Assembly (NCBI GenBank): GCA_008638375.1 | Contig: CM018051.1 | Location: 12,553,369-12,617,368 of the forward strand | Direction of reading: 5' to 3' | Length of the DNA: 64,000 nt | Source of the DNA: Nyssa sinensis | Lineage: Eukaryota; Streptophyta; Magnoliopsida; Cornales; Nyssaceae | The notes under the pieces: model-generated | Database searches by the model: none | Told to the model about the DNA's origin: nothing | Seen by the model: the letters and a program-made list of their open reading frames with translations, nothing else | Translations under genes and position numbers: made by a program | In this document: one piece after another, positions 12,370 to 24,241 of the stretch | Numbering within the stretch: position 1 is the stretch's first letter | Layout: every line of letters begins with the position of its first letter

Positions 12370-12437
12370 TGATGGAAAGATATATAAAACTCATGTGTGA
12401 ACCCGATTACCTCTTTTAACCAGGTGTAAACCCAACA
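12370..12437 (-). repeat. Truncated 5' LTR of copia element A (about 68 bases)
   Basis: From TGATGGAAAG at 12370 to CCCAACA at 12437, this matches the outer part of the left LTR (shared gatggaaagatatataaa, gtgtgaaccc, attacctctttt). It is bounded inside by the primer-binding-like site and outside by the target duplication. Against the roughly 428-base left LTR, most of the LTR body is missing, so an internal deletion is likely. Confidence 0.6.
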
Positions 12438-13140
12438 TATCCCTTCCCCAAATGCCGCATCAACTGGTAACTGGGTTGTAAGGTTCTCAAGCAAAACAAC
12501 CCCATAACTATAAACATTTCCCGGTGCTGTAACTTGCATCGTATATGCATATTCTGTTAAATAATGAACAATAAAACATTAAAAAGCATGACTAACAAAA
12601 TATTTGAAGCAAAAATCACGATGAGGCAATTTAAATTAGATAATAAAGATAGATTACCTGGGGGAATATAACCAAATGAGCCAGCAACTGCACTGATACT
12701 TGCAGTGCCCCTCAATGGATCCAAGAGCTTTGATATCTCAACTTCCCCAACCAAAGGCTTGAAATTGGCATCTAAAAGTACATTACCCGAAGAGATATCA
12801 AGGTGGATAATTGCCACATGATGAAGGAAAGCCAATCCTTCTGCCACTCCAATGGCAATGGTAAGTCTTGTCGGCCAATCAGGGTTGTACTCTGGTAGCA
12901 TGGTAGAGTCATGAAGGAACTGAGCCAATGTCCCGTTGGGTAAGTATTGATGCAGCAAAAGAGCAACATCCTCGTAGATTACAAACCCAATGAGTTTCAT
13001 CAGATTATCATGACAGAGTTTGCTCAGCCTCTCAAGCTCTCTAATCATCTTGTTCTGGTGATGAATTATGGTTCTGTCGATGGATTTCAGTCTCTTCACT
13101 GATAAAGTCATCCCAGATGGCATAACCACCTTGTAGATGG
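12438..13140 (-). pseudogene. Kinase-domain segment of PXC3-like copy 1
   Basis: After the frameshift near 13149 the kinase domain reads on in a new frame. The Gly-rich-loop remnant and the VAIK-type lysine (SVKRLKS) come first, then the catalytic loop IIHLDISSGNVLLD, which lacks the HRD Arg and has Ser-Gly for the usual residues, then GEVEISKLLD in place of DFG, and GSFGYIPP at the exon end (12658). The last exon starts at 12553 with EYAYTMQ and runs to the insertion site at 12438. This part is absent from copy 2, where about 420 bases were deleted. Confidence 0.85.
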
Positions 13141-15000
13141 TGCTGAAAGTCCACTGCTAAGTTCATTTGATTCCTTCAGTGTTGCTTTAACAACAGCATC
13201 AAAATCTATTGCTTGTCCAAGATTATCAACAAAGACATTCCCTGTTATTATCATTGGCCGGTTATCAGTTCCATCATCGGTAATTTCTCCAGCTTTGGCA
13301 GATTTTTCTCGTCTCTCCCTCATCATAAACAGCAGAACAACCACCGTTACAGATACAAAAACCATTAAACCAGAAGCAATTACAGCTAATATGATCCTGT
13401 AAGAAACCCTGTTATGGTAATTCTTGCTGTCAGCACCTTTAGAATTTACACATGAAGCAATTAGTGGCTCTCCACAAAGCCCTTTATTTCCCCAAAAACT
13501 TGAGTTTGGGCTATTTTGGAATGGCACAAAGGTAGTAATTGGGCCAGTAAACAGATTATTTGAGAAGTTAACTTCTATCAAACTTAGCATGCCCTTAAAT
13601 GTGGATGGGATATCGTCGGACAGGTGATTATTAGAGACATCCAAAGATACCAGCTTGTCGAGTCTCCCTAGCTCATGGGGCAATGGTCCATGGAGATGAT
13701 TGAAGCTTAAGTTCAGTGCTATCTGCAAATTTTTTATGCGGCCAATCTCAGGAGGGATACTTCCAATCAGATAGTTACTACCCATTTGCAATTCAAGCAA
13801 TTTTAAGCAGTTCCCAATCTCATGTGGTATCTCCCCTCTTATTGAATTCTGTCCCAATAGCAGGTACTGCAATCTTGATGTGTTGCAGATATCTGCCGGT
13901 ATGGTGCCATTGAATCTATTGTTCCTTAAATCAAGCTTACTAAGATTCCTGCACCTAAGAATCGATGCCGGAATCTCTCCAAACAGACTATTGCCAGAAA
14001 CAATCAGCTCCTGCAGATTGGCAAGCTGCCCAAGTTCTGGAGGAATTGTTCCAGTAAACACATTAGAGGCTAAGTTTAAGAGAGAGAGATTAGAGCATTG
14101 AGCAAACTCTGGGACAATCTCACCAGGGAGATAGTTGTTGTCCGCTTCAAAGTACGTAAGGCTACTAAGATTTCCAATTGCCTTGGGAATGCTCCCTATG
14201 AACTCATTGTTTCCAATTCTAATACTCGAAAGGCCTTTGCAACTTCCAACGATTTCAGGAAGATTGCCAGACAATTTGTTCTGGGTCAGAACCAAAACTC
14301 GTAACTTCCCTAGAGCAAAAATGCTCTCAGGTATCAACCCTTCAAGTTGGTTCGAATGCAGGTTCAACAATTCAAGCTCCGAAACAGAACCTAGATTATC
14401 TGGAATTTCTCCGCCTAATTCATTCTCATATGCTGTAAAAACTCTCAGATTGGTCAAGTTGCCGACCCAAATTGGGATGGAACCACTCAATCTATTTGTA
14501 AAAATTTGAAAATGTTGTAACTTCTTTAGACCCTCGAGCTCATCAGGAATTGCTCCTGTGAGCCAGTTATTGGGAAGATTCAATGATCTAAGGTTTCTGA
14601 GCCTACCCAATTCTGTAGGAATCGAGCTTCCAAACTTATTCGAAGATAAATCAAGAAACTCAAGCTCAGATAAATTCCCAAAAGCTGGAGGAATTGACCC
14701 ATTGAAGTTACTATACGAAAGGTCAAGCCATTTCAATGCTTTGAGCTCAGAAATTAGAGTGACATTACCTTGGAGCCCACGACGAGAAAGATCGAGCTTT
14801 TCAACCATGGAATTATTGGAGCCACAAGCAATGCCGGGCCAAGAGCAGTAACCTGAGTTGTTGAGACCCCACCCAGATAGGCCAAGCTCGTTGCCAATTG
14901 CTAACAACGTTTTCTCATCGTGGAGAAGCTGAGCAATTACAAGCTGGGAACTTGGGAGAAACCCAGCTAGCAAAATAGTGAACAAGCACAAAAATGCCAT

Positions 15001-15860
15001 ATTGGGTTGTGTTCAATGAAAGAGCAATACAAAACCTTGGCAATGCAAAAACAACAGCTTCTGATGAAAAACCGACTTGTCTTTTTTGAAGATGTCAAGA
15101 GATTATGCGTTCAACATTAATGGGATTCAGAGGTGTTGTTCATTAAGAAACGCCCAGAATTTCAAAATCTATATGGCCTTTTCAATTTGTGAAGATGACC
15201 CATTTCAGATTTCTCAAATTCAAGTAATTTATAGGACACCTTTCGCTTGATTTCTGAAAAAAAAAAAAAGTACCAATTAAGGGTTAATGATAAAAAAAAA
15301 AAAAAACTCAAAGACCCATATCAAAGGAACCATTTGCAGAACCAAACAAACTGGGGAAAAAAACTAAAAATGGATTGTATCATAGAACAATGGTTGTAAT
15401 GAAAACACCAACATTTGTATTACAGAACATGAAAGCAAAACCAAAAGAGAACATGGTTGCAGAAGCAAAAGAAGTAAAGAACAACTTCTGCAACCGAAAA
15501 GGAGTAGATGAAAGAATATTAGTACAGTGTTTAGGTACTGGTTTCGCGGACCAGGTGTTTCTCTCTGTTCTGTAGAGAGATAATCTTGGACTTCAAGAGG
15601 ATAGAGAGAGAGAGAGAGAGGAGGCGAGTCCTGCTGTTCCGGAAATCCGAAATTTTTCTCACGAGAAATGACCATTCAGACTGCTCTGCTAGTGCGCCAT
15701 GGTTTCTGATACTTCCAAGGAGGATCTCTCTCTCTTTTCCCTTTTCTTTTTTCTTTTTTCTCGTTACATTCCAAGGATCTAATTCAATAATCCAAAATTT
15801 ATCCCTTAAGTTGAACAAATGTAATTACTATGATTTAAAATATATATATATATATATAAA
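15001..15860 (-). promoter_or_regulatory. 5' flank of PXC3-like copy 1
   Basis: This is the sequence upstream of the minus-strand start at 15000. It holds A-runs (15257-15270, 15290-15306), a (GA)n tract at 15604-15620 and a (TA)n tract at about 15840-15858. A CT-rich leader on the minus strand is typical of plant 5' UTRs. No TATA box can be fixed with confidence, and the overlapping ORFs on both strands look like chance readings. Confidence 0.4.
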
Positions 15861-18374
15861 ATCCAAAATTTAGTTGATTATTTATTTCTAAAGAAGGTCA
15901 TGGTTTCATTAGTCTTTTTTTTTTTATTAGAAAAATATGAGTATTAGCATTCAACTATGAACTGGATTGAATTATTAGTTTAAGGTCCATATTAAAGAAC
16001 GTTTTGAATTAAGTTATGTCAGTTGAGTTTTGTTATAATAAAGTTAAAAAAAATACAGTGAAAATTTGGATTTTAATGGACAAAATTTTATTTAAATGAA
16101 GTACTTTGGTTATATTTTTTATGTTGAATGATATTTATATGAATTTGTAGTATTTTTGTGAAATAACAAAAAACATTTAACTTTTAGGATGTACGGAACT
16201 CAATTAGGTAATCCATATAAATGCGTAGCCTGTACTCATGAAAATGAGTTCCATAACAGAAAGAAATGCCTACAAATAGTGAGAGTGACTTAATCACTTA
16301 AGTCAAATGCTCATTAAATTCACATTTTAGTGAGAGCATTAAAGGTCTAATCCCACATTTTAATAAAGTAAAGGACTACATATAATTAATTTGTTAGTTC
16401 TTATAAGGCATTTGAAACACTCTAATAAACAAAAAATAAGCATTAATTGCAATAATTCTAAGAAGTGTATATTATGGAAATAAAGAACATTACAATTCAA
16501 TTCAAGTCCCTAAGATTGAGAACTTAGAGTCATTAGTTATCAATTTCATATTCAACTCTCTTCCTATGGAATATGGACCACTTAAGGATGCTTTAAAACA
16601 CACATAAAGTAATATGGTCCATCAATTTACTTCTACATGTGTGTTTAAGAAGTAAAGAAAATGAAATATGAAAATAAAGTTATGATGTTTCACAATGAAT
16701 GAAGAATAAAGTGTGTTACTCAAGTGATATGGCATGAAAGATATATTCTTCATCATCAAAAAAATGAAACACATAAGGAAATGACTCAAAAATAATCTTA
16801 TATTTGTTATATGTTATGATTCTAAATTATTGACATCAAGTATAAAAGATGAGATTTCCTCTATAACTTAGTTTAGAAGATTGTGACATATTTCCATAAC
16901 GAAAATCAAAGAATATCTTTGATATTTGGGACTATATAAAGTTAAAGTAGACTAAAAAGACCTATAAATGTGTGAGGAAAAGTAAGACAATACTTGGAAT
17001 CATATACATTATTTGAAATAAAAATTTGGTTCAAATAAAGAACAAGCTAAAATTGCTCAGTATAAAATACACACCACCTCATATAGTGTTGCTTGAGGTA
17101 AAAAAGTATACTTAGCAACTTTATGGTTCTTCATTATCTTTGTGAATTGATGTGTATGCCTTAAACTGAGTTCCATCTAAAGGTTATTCTTTTAGAGGCC
17201 AATTGAGTTATAGAAAGAACGGAAACTAGTTTAAGTCATTCACACAGTTACAGTTGTCTCACAATTAAAGAAATTGAACCCAAAGTCAGTCAATGGATAT
17301 TCTATTGGCTCTATGGTAATCTCTATTTACACACTTAGAATTGTTAAGACCAAAATTGCTAAATTAAGGATGTTGACTTGAATGGGAGGAATCACGAGAT
17401 TCAAATTTGATTCTTGTGAATAAAGATGAATTGTTAATCAATTCAAGAACTACCACATAAGAACAAGTCAACATACAGTCTATAGCATAAGCTTTACAAA
17501 TATAGTTAAAGTTATAGTATAAAGGAAATACTCTAAGGTAACAAATTTAGCTATTTTTGGTAATATCTTGGTATACTTAAAAGGTTTAACTTTGATGTTA
17601 GACATGGGGATGATCCCATCTAGTTTTCATATAAGCTATGACTAAAGAAAATTATATATATTACTTAGATTCAAGTTTGGAATATCAAAATGTTACCTAA
17701 AGGAGTCAAGGCCTTTGGCTTTAAAAGAGTCTATAAGACCATAAGGAACTCGATTAATAACATTAAGCGATCTAAAGACCAAACTTTAAACACATTCTTT
17801 TCAATTTCTAAGGACTTATTTAGAATTATCATGGCAATGGTATCCCTTATGGGGCTACATTAAGTAAATATGAAAACAATCCTTTAAATTAAGGTCAAAA
17901 GAAGTATACATAAGGGAATTTAAGATTTTGTTCTAATAAAGATAGTCATTTAGTTTGCAAGATAAGGACATCCCTATATAGATTAAAGTAAACTTTCCAT
18001 TAACGGTATTCCAGGTTCATGACTTCATATGGTTCAATAGTGAATGTTGTGAATACTTGTACATACCTTAAGGTCAGTGAAAGTACTTACATGTGGATGT
18101 ATTTCAGTTGTATTTAATGACTTAAGTTTGCCACATAAAGTTACAATATTTTCTAAAACTTTGAAACGAAAGATTTAGGTGGGATCTCTTTTATCGTTAG
18201 ACATAGGATATTATGATTGTCTCATAAAGACTGTATTGAAAGAGTTCTAGAAAATCTTATAGATTAAGGATGGTATCTATCATAAGGTTATAAGGTACCT
18301 ATAAGGAACCAAGGACTGTAAGCATTGAAGCTACTTCAAGGCTATACAGTTAAGGATATCACAAAGCCTTGAAC
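15861..18374. other. AT-rich intergenic DNA, no recognisable gene
   Basis: About 2.5 kb without a long ORF in any frame. It has many short phrases built on aagg/cctta (for example near 17700 and 18240-18340) but no clear TIR, LTR or domain. It directly abuts the truncated end of copia B, so part of it may be very decayed transposon sequence. Confidence 0.35.
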
Positions 18375-20040
18375 ACCAGCTTTTTCTCTAGTGGTTTTTT
18401 CGCCTTAGGAAGCTCCACTAGCTTATAAGTGTGGTTTTTCTACAAGGAACTCATCTCATCTTGCATAGCTTGCAACCAGCTAATCTTGTCCTTATGAGTC
18501 TATGCTTCCTGGAAAATCTGAGGCTTTCCCTCATCAATGACTAAGATATACTCAGAAGCAGGATATCTACTTGACGGCCTGGTCCTCAGCTGAGATTCTT
18601 TAATTTCTGATGGAGGGGTCTGCTCCTCTTGCTCAACACCTAATGTCTTGATCCCGTCTACTTCTGGAATTTCTTCATACATCTCTTCATCCTCTATGGA
18701 ATCTAGTGATGGTGTAGGATCTAGAACGAGGTTTGGGGCATTGATAACACTGGACTTTGCTTGCTTCTTAAAGTCTACCAAGAATTGACTTTCTTGGAAC
18801 ACGACGTCTCTACTTCAGATGATCTTCTTATTTTCTGGGTCCCATAACCTGTATTCGAAGTCTTCACCTCCATAGCCCACAAAAATGCACAGAGTAGACT
18901 TTTCATCGAGCTTTAACCTTTGCTCCTTGGAGATATATGCAAATGCTTTGCACCTAAACACTCTCAGATGAGAGTAAGAGACGTTTTTTTTCCAAACCAC
19001 ACTTTCTCTAAAATCTCAAAATTCAAAAAAGTTAATGGAAATCTGTTGATTAGGTAGCAGGCAGCACGAACAGCTTCACCCCAGAATGGCTTGGGCAATT
19101 TTTCCATACTAAGCATGCATTTGACTCTCTCCACAATAGTTCGATTCATCCTTTCGGCCACACCATTGTGTTGTGGGGTGCGAGAAATTGTCTTCTCATG
19201 CAAGATTCCATGGTCTACGCAGTATGCTTTAAACTCTCTAGACATTTACTCGCCACCATTGTCGGAACGGAGACACTTTAACTTCTTTCCGGTCTCCCGT
19301 TCGACCATTGCATGAAATTTCTTAAAGTTCTCGAACACTTGATCCTTAGTCTTCAAGAAGTACACCCACACTTTCCTTGATGCATCATCAATGAATGTCA
19401 AGAAATAGTTGTTGCCACCTAATGACTCCACTTCAATGGGACTGCAAACATCAGAATGAACAAGAGTTAACAACTCTGATATTCTCTTTCTTGAGTATTG
19501 GAAGGAAACCCTATGATACTTTCCAAACAAGCAATGATCACATGGGTTCAACGCAATATCTTTGGCAGGGGGGATAACAGACTTCTTTGCCAAAATCTGC
19601 AACCTTTTCTCACTCATGTGGCTAAGCCTCCTATGCCATAAATTCAGTGATGTCTCATCTTCGACTGCATTTAGATTATCAGAGCACACTTTCACCTGAG
19701 TCTTCTAAAGTGTGTAACAAGCCTGTCCTCTAGCGACGACCAGAGAACCCTTTGTCAACCTCCAAGTTCCATTGTCGTAGTAGTTCTCATAGTCCTGTTA
19801 ATTTAGGGCTAATCTAGAAATAAGATTGAGGCGTAGATCAGGAACATGCCTCACGTCTTTCAATACCAAGGTGCATCCAATATTGTTTTGAATGCAAACG
19901 TCGCTTATTCTCACGATCTTCGAACAGTTGGTGTTTCCCATTCTCACTGTACCAAAATCTCCAACTTTATACGAATTGAAGAATTCTTTTCGGGTGGTGG
20001 CGTGATAGGATGTTGTTGTATCTATCACCTACTCGATATC
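18375..20040 (-). pseudogene. Copia element B: protease, integrase and start of reverse transcriptase
   Basis: A protease relic (VIDTTTSYHAT, usual DTA/DTG replaced; LKDVRHVPDLRLNLIS) lies at 19798-20040. GAG-pre-integrase and integrase core (HRRLSHMSEKRLQ, VHSDVCSPI, LRSDNGGE) lie at 19246-19695. The core continues at 18964-19245 after an in-frame stop (ISRTPQHNGVAERMNRT). The C-terminal integrase pieces are at 18815-19000, and the linker plus the first RT residues run to about 18375. At least four frame interruptions are visible. Confidence 0.8.
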
Positions 20041-20621
20041 ATGGTCGGCAAAATGAAGGCAATCCTCTTCTCTGCCAGAGAATACTACTACGTCTTCTGA
20101 CATAGTGACTGCAGTATTTCTACCTTTTGGTCTGGGCTGATTGTCTTATTTTTTCTTCAACTTCCGGCAATCCTTCTTTATGTGGCCCTTTATACCATAG
20201 TGATAGCAATTGAATCTTCCTTTGTTATCTCCAGATGTGTTGGGATCTTGAGATCTTCCTCTACTTCTGCCTCTTCCTTAGTTCCTTCCTCTATTTTCTA
20301 TAAGGAGGGCTTCTGAGTGGTGTGAACCTATTTCTTTCATTTTTGCCTCTTTATTGTACAAAGCATCATTGACTATAGTCATAGTCAGCTTTTCATCAAG
20401 AGCAGAGTTGCTAAGAGACACGATCAATGTCTCCTAACTGTTTGGCAGGGAGTTGAGAAGCAATAGAGTTTGTGTCTCGTCATCAAGATCTATCTTGGTG
20501 GTCGCAAGCTGGTTCACTAGGTTCTGAAACTCACTAGTGTGCTCGGCAATAGAACTCTCATTCTTCAACTTCAAGTTAACGAGTTGTCTCATTAAGAGGT
20601 TTTATTTCAAGTAGTTTTAGA

Positions 20622-20963
20622 CTAGTACATAGTCTCTAATTTCTTCCAGAGAATATATGCGCTCGTTTCTTGGGCAAAATGGTGGAACACATTGTGGTCA
20701 ATCCATTGTTTGACTTGTCCGATGGTTTTCCTGTTCATCTTCTTCCACTCATCTTTCATTTTAGTTGGGGGTTTAATGCCTTTGTTCTCTAAAGGATCAT
20801 ACAAATCCTTGCAGTATAGGATATCTTCCATCACTAGCTTCCAAATGACATAATTTGAAGTCGTCAATATAATCATGGTGCCTGGTGCAAAGTCTTCCAT
20901 TAAATCGGGCAATGATGTAATGTGTTCAGCAAATTGGAAGTGGAGTCTCGCAAAACAGAGCAT
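20622..20963 (-). pseudogene. Copia element B: gag N-terminal part
   Basis: The reading frame has the copia gag pattern (SNYVIWKLVMEDILY, then a DEWKKMNRKTIGQVKQWI stretch and AYILWKKLETMY). It is broken at about 20621, and gag continues in other frames down to a degenerate zinc knuckle at 20168-20215. There the motif reads CYHYGIKGHIKKDC, with Tyr in place of the second Cys, and a stop follows shortly after. Confidence 0.8.
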
Positions 20964-21291
20964 GCGATTGTGTTTGGAATGGTCGATTTAGTTAAAAATC
21001 ACTTATGGTTTTTAGAAAATGGATAAAAAAAAAAATGAACCGAAATGGAGCAAAATAGTGAAACAATTAACTTTTAATAGAATATTCCTTTTCTGACAGA
21101 ATATTCCTAACAACTGACTAATGGCAGTCTGACGTGGTAGAGTTTTGACGTGGCAGTTGACAAGGCAAGCGACAAGTGGTAACATGTGGCTGTTGACGTG
21201 GTGACACTTAACCGTTGACATGGCATCACGTGGTATGTGACATGGATAGGTTTAGTTGACCATTGAAATGTTAACCCCCCGGGGCCCAACA

Positions 21292-23538
21292 TATATATTT
21301 ATCAACCAGAAAACTCAATCACTAGAGGCCTAATGTATAACAAAATTTCAAAGTAATTCTTATGGGAGTGCTTTCTTTGCATTAGTCCTCTACCATTTAT
21401 TTATTCATTCATTATTTCTGTATGAAAATTACTAGTGGAAGGTTTGTTATGGACCTTTACCTGATAGGAAATAAACTGTATATTGTCCAAAACAATAGCC
21501 CACTCAAACATGATATAGAATTGCATCACCTTATTTGTGGATGACATTTTTAATTTTTTACAACATATTTTAGGAAGCATAGACATATCTACAAAGCTAA
21601 ATTATTAGTGTCCAGCACGTCTGGGACACGGATACACTCGGACACGTGTTCAACATGTTAAAAATGAGTATAAAAATTTTCTTTTGTTTTTAAAATTTTC
21701 AAATACATTCTCGACACGTCGAGACACATCGTGACATGATGGTGATGGAAGAGAAGAAGAATATGATGCAATTTTTCAATTTTTTTTTTCAAAAATAAAA
21801 GATAAAAGATAAAAACTAATAGAAGAGAGGAGAGACAGTGGTGTACCTATTGTGGTTATGGGAGATTGCAATGACAGGCACCTTATCGGAGACCCATGCA
21901 ATCACTGACCAGGTACCTTCTTCTACGTGAAAACCTTCACTTCCACTAGCAATTTCTGAGTGTCTTTCATTGAGAATGGGTTCCCAACTCCCCCTTCTTC
22001 TTCTTCTTCTTCTTATTTTATGTCCATGGGTTCTTGACTCTCCCCTATTTTTGATTTTGACGTGTTGATTGGTGGATAGTCTAAGACCATAAATATGGAT
22101 TTAGTAATATTAATTATTTTTCATTTATTTAATCTTTTAAATTGATTTCATTTATATTAAACTCATTTTTTTTAATTCTTATTATTCAAAAGATCTAAAA
22201 AATAATCTCTTGTGTGAGAAAAAATGTGTTAGATTTATTGAGAAATTTCCCACTTTAAGGTTGTGTGTTGTCAATTTATTCCAAAAGCCTTTATTGAGTT
22301 TATAATTATTAGGTTAGGTTAAATCTTACTATTGTTACAATGTTAGTTAATCTCTTCCTGAAAGACTTGATCAAGAGAGACTGAATTATAGCAACATACT
22401 TTTAAAGATGAAGAATATTAACTATAATTTGTTGCTTCATAATTGCTTCATGAAAGGTATAAACACACATGCACATCATGCATTCACATTAGGTACATTT
22501 GTAAGATGTGTGTGCATTTAGTATTTTAGTGTTTTGATTCTTCAAATGAATTATGCTTAATAATATATACATAGGTTAAATACATTTTAGTTTCGACTAT
22601 AGGCTTAAAAAGTTATACTTGAATATGTCAAGGTATGTCCCTTAGGTACGTAGTAGTTTTTGAACTTGTTTTAGAATTTGAAATTGAATAACAGTGCAAA
22701 AATAGTACTTAGACCATTCAAATGTCGTCCATGTTTGTTCAAACGTAGTCCTATCCAAACAGAGAACTCTGTTTTGTTTGAGTGCGTGTCCAGAGAGTCT
22801 AATTGTTTGCCTATTCTGAATCAAATTAGGGTTAGGTTAATATATATAAACAAAGTGACAAAAAAATTATATAAGAATTGTGAGTTTTGCATTATAGACG
22901 ACATCCCTTGCATCCATATAGACTATAGAGAGTACCTCGACATTTTTTGAATCGGAATGATTAAATAAAAAATTCTTGTGTTATGATTCAATAGAGTCCC
23001 TATTTTAGAGAAGCAATTGTGAAGGTTTTTGCTAAGAGAGATTGTTAGGACACTCTAAGAACCACTGCATGGGTTGTGTGGATATGCAAAACTATCAATC
23101 CTTCGCTCTACTTTTATTGTGGTATTAGTAGAATTGGTTGAAAAATCTTATTGTTTGAGTAGATTTTCCGAGTCAAAAGCAGATTAACCCCCTCCCCCCC
23201 CAAATGCTCCCACGGTCTGCTTATCGAGAACTAGAAAGGACCTGGGCCAGAGCAAGTTGGGTTGGGGTATAGAGCCGTAAGCGTGGTGGGGGTGACAGAG
23301 GACGTGCTCGTACGGTTCATAGAAGGATACGAGAAACTCGTTGATTGTTGAGAACTCTCACTCCTCTGTATTTGAAATATGCCTCTCGTTTGAATTCTTT
23401 TTATCTCAGAATTGACCGAACCTTGAACTATTTTGGTTGTGTTTATGTTCTCAGAGGCAGAGCAACAACATCCAATCTTTCTTATTTGTGTCTATATATG
23501 TCTTTACCCTTCCCACACCAAGAGCAAAATTTTTGGAG
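21292..23538. other. Intergenic DNA, no gene recognised
   Basis: No credible ORF is seen. A (CTT)n tract lies at about 21988-22014. A non-plant-like GC-richer island at about 23190-23330 is described separately. ORFs such as 22678-22950 and 23345-23545 have no recognisable product. Confidence 0.4.
23196..23330 (+). other. Possible organelle-derived insert with group II intron domain V-like motif
   Basis: The segment has the phrase agttgggttggggtatagag followed by GAGCCGTAAGCG and, 23 bases later, CGTGCTCGTACGGTTC. The GAGCCGT…ACGGTTC pairing is the signature of group II intron domain V, and the preceding phrase resembles tails of plant mitochondrial introns as I recall them. The internal loop is longer than the usual 34-base domain, so this would be a degenerate copy. 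It could be a small nuclear mitochondrial insertion (NUMT); chance cannot be excluded. Confidence 0.35.
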
Positions 23539-23829
23539 GCATTAAATAAGGGATAATTACACTTACCTCCCCTGAGGTTTCTGAAAATTGCAGAAACCTC
23601 TCCTATACTTTCTGAAATAACATTGTCCCCCTTCTGGTTTCAATGTCGGTAACAAATTCCCCCCTACCGTCAATGACCGTCAATGACTTAACAGAATTTG
23701 ATGATATAAGCAATTTTTTTTTGTCTAAATGCCAATTTTACCCTTACAAGTCATGATTAAATGACAAAACTACCCTCACTTTAATAATAATTTTTTAATT
23801 AAAAAAAAAAACAAAATTCCTCCTTCCAT

Positions 23830-23832
<3 letters not shown>

Positions 23833-23870
<38 letters not shown>
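23833..23870. repeat. (CT)n microsatellite
   Basis: A pure CT run lies inside the TIR element. More broken CT runs follow to about 23980, as in plant 5' UTRs, just before the annexin-like start. Confidence 0.9.
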
Positions 23871-23872
<2 letters not shown>

Positions 23873-24085
23873 CTTCCTTCAAACCCATTTCTCTCTCTCT
23901 CTACAACCCACTTTCTCTCTCTCAACTTCAAGAATCCTCTTTCATGGCCCCTAGTTTTCCTCTTTCTCTCTCTCTCTCTTTATGTATCACTTCCATCCTC
24001 TTATTTTTCCACAATTATCGTTGTCGGTTCATCACATAAAAAGTCCCGAGCACAGAGTGAAGAGAAGGAGAATCCATTAGAGAAA

Positions 24086-24139
24086 ATGTCGACTCTTATT
24101 GTTCCGGCACAAGTTCCCTCTGTCGCTGAAGACTGTGAG
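24086..24139 (+). pseudogene. Captured fragment: annexin N-terminus
   Basis: From an ATG at 24086 the frame reads MSTLIVPAQVPSVAEDCE, which is the typical start of plant annexins (M-[AS]-T-L-x-VP…VP…EDxEQL). After CE the sequence turns into a GA-rich run and the annexin similarity ends, so only about the first 18 residues are present. The 40-60 bases before the ATG look like a leader and may be captured 5' UTR. It cannot make an annexin. Confidence 0.6.
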
Positions 24140-24241
24140 AGAGAGGAGAGAAGAATCAAAATCCAAATTGATCTTCAAAATCAACTCTATATCGTGCCGG
24201 AGGGAAAAAAAAACTCCGTTCATATTGCCACTTTGACTTTT

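Larger units (their letters stand above)
1147..12437 (-). mobile_element. Ty1/copia LTR retrotransposon (element A), degenerate, with nested insertions
   Basis: The element begins TGATGG at 1147, ends AACA at 12437, and is flanked by a perfect 5-base target duplication (tatcc, 1142-1146 and 12438-12442). It lies in the last exon of PXC3-like copy 1. Minus-strand coding remnants run in copia order from right to left: gag with zinc knuckle, protease, integrase, reverse transcriptase, RNase H. A primer-binding-like site (complement of tatggctctaatacaaa, 12353-12369) sits just inside the right LTR and resembles the initiator-Met type TTTGGTATCAGAGCCA. A purine-rich tract (complement of agagctcccactca) sits just inside the left LTR. 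Stops and frameshifts in every domain show it is dead. A 3936-base solo LTR and a 250-base MITE inflate its length. Confidence 0.85.
931..15000 (-). pseudogene. PXC3-like LRR receptor kinase, copy 1, disrupted
   Basis: This is the relic of a plasma-membrane LRR receptor-like kinase of the PXC3/At2g41820 type (about 890 aa when intact). The minus strand starts at 15000 with a signal peptide (residues 1-23). An LRR N-terminal cap, a long run of LRRs and a transmembrane segment at about 536-559 follow. Frame is lost near 13149, where one T present in copy 2 (57289-57300) is missing; the kinase domain continues in another frame at 12658-13140. A 104-base intron (12554-12657, GT..AG) separates it from the last exon, whose coding sequence is split by the copia element at 1147-12437. 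The distal part carries a TAG at 1088-1090 where copy 2 has Gln, and a 1-base insertion near 1040. The kinase has HLD instead of HRD and no DFG, as in Arabidopsis PXC3, so even the ancestor was probably catalytically atypical. It is clearly a pseudogene now. Family assignment is confident from memory of the family. Confidence 0.9.
18375..21291 (-). mobile_element. Ty1/copia element B (Tork/Tnt1-like), truncated before the reverse transcriptase
   Basis: The minus strand carries, from right to left, a possible 5' LTR start (TGTTGGGCCCCGGGG, complement ending at 21291), gag, zinc knuckle, protease, integrase and the first RT residues. The homology stops near 18375, just inside the RT N-terminal block. 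The RT catalytic core, RNase H and 3' LTR are missing, so the element was truncated. All domains have stops or frameshifts. The integrase with RRLSHMSEKRLQ and TPQHNGVAERMNRT fits the Tork lineage. The 5' LTR inner boundary is not resolved. Confidence 0.75.

Noticed and set aside
13424..14851. Several forward ORFs of 65-124 codons opposite the LRR region
   Set aside because: They are antisense shadows of the PXC3-like LRR coding sequence; regular LRR codon patterns keep the other strand open.
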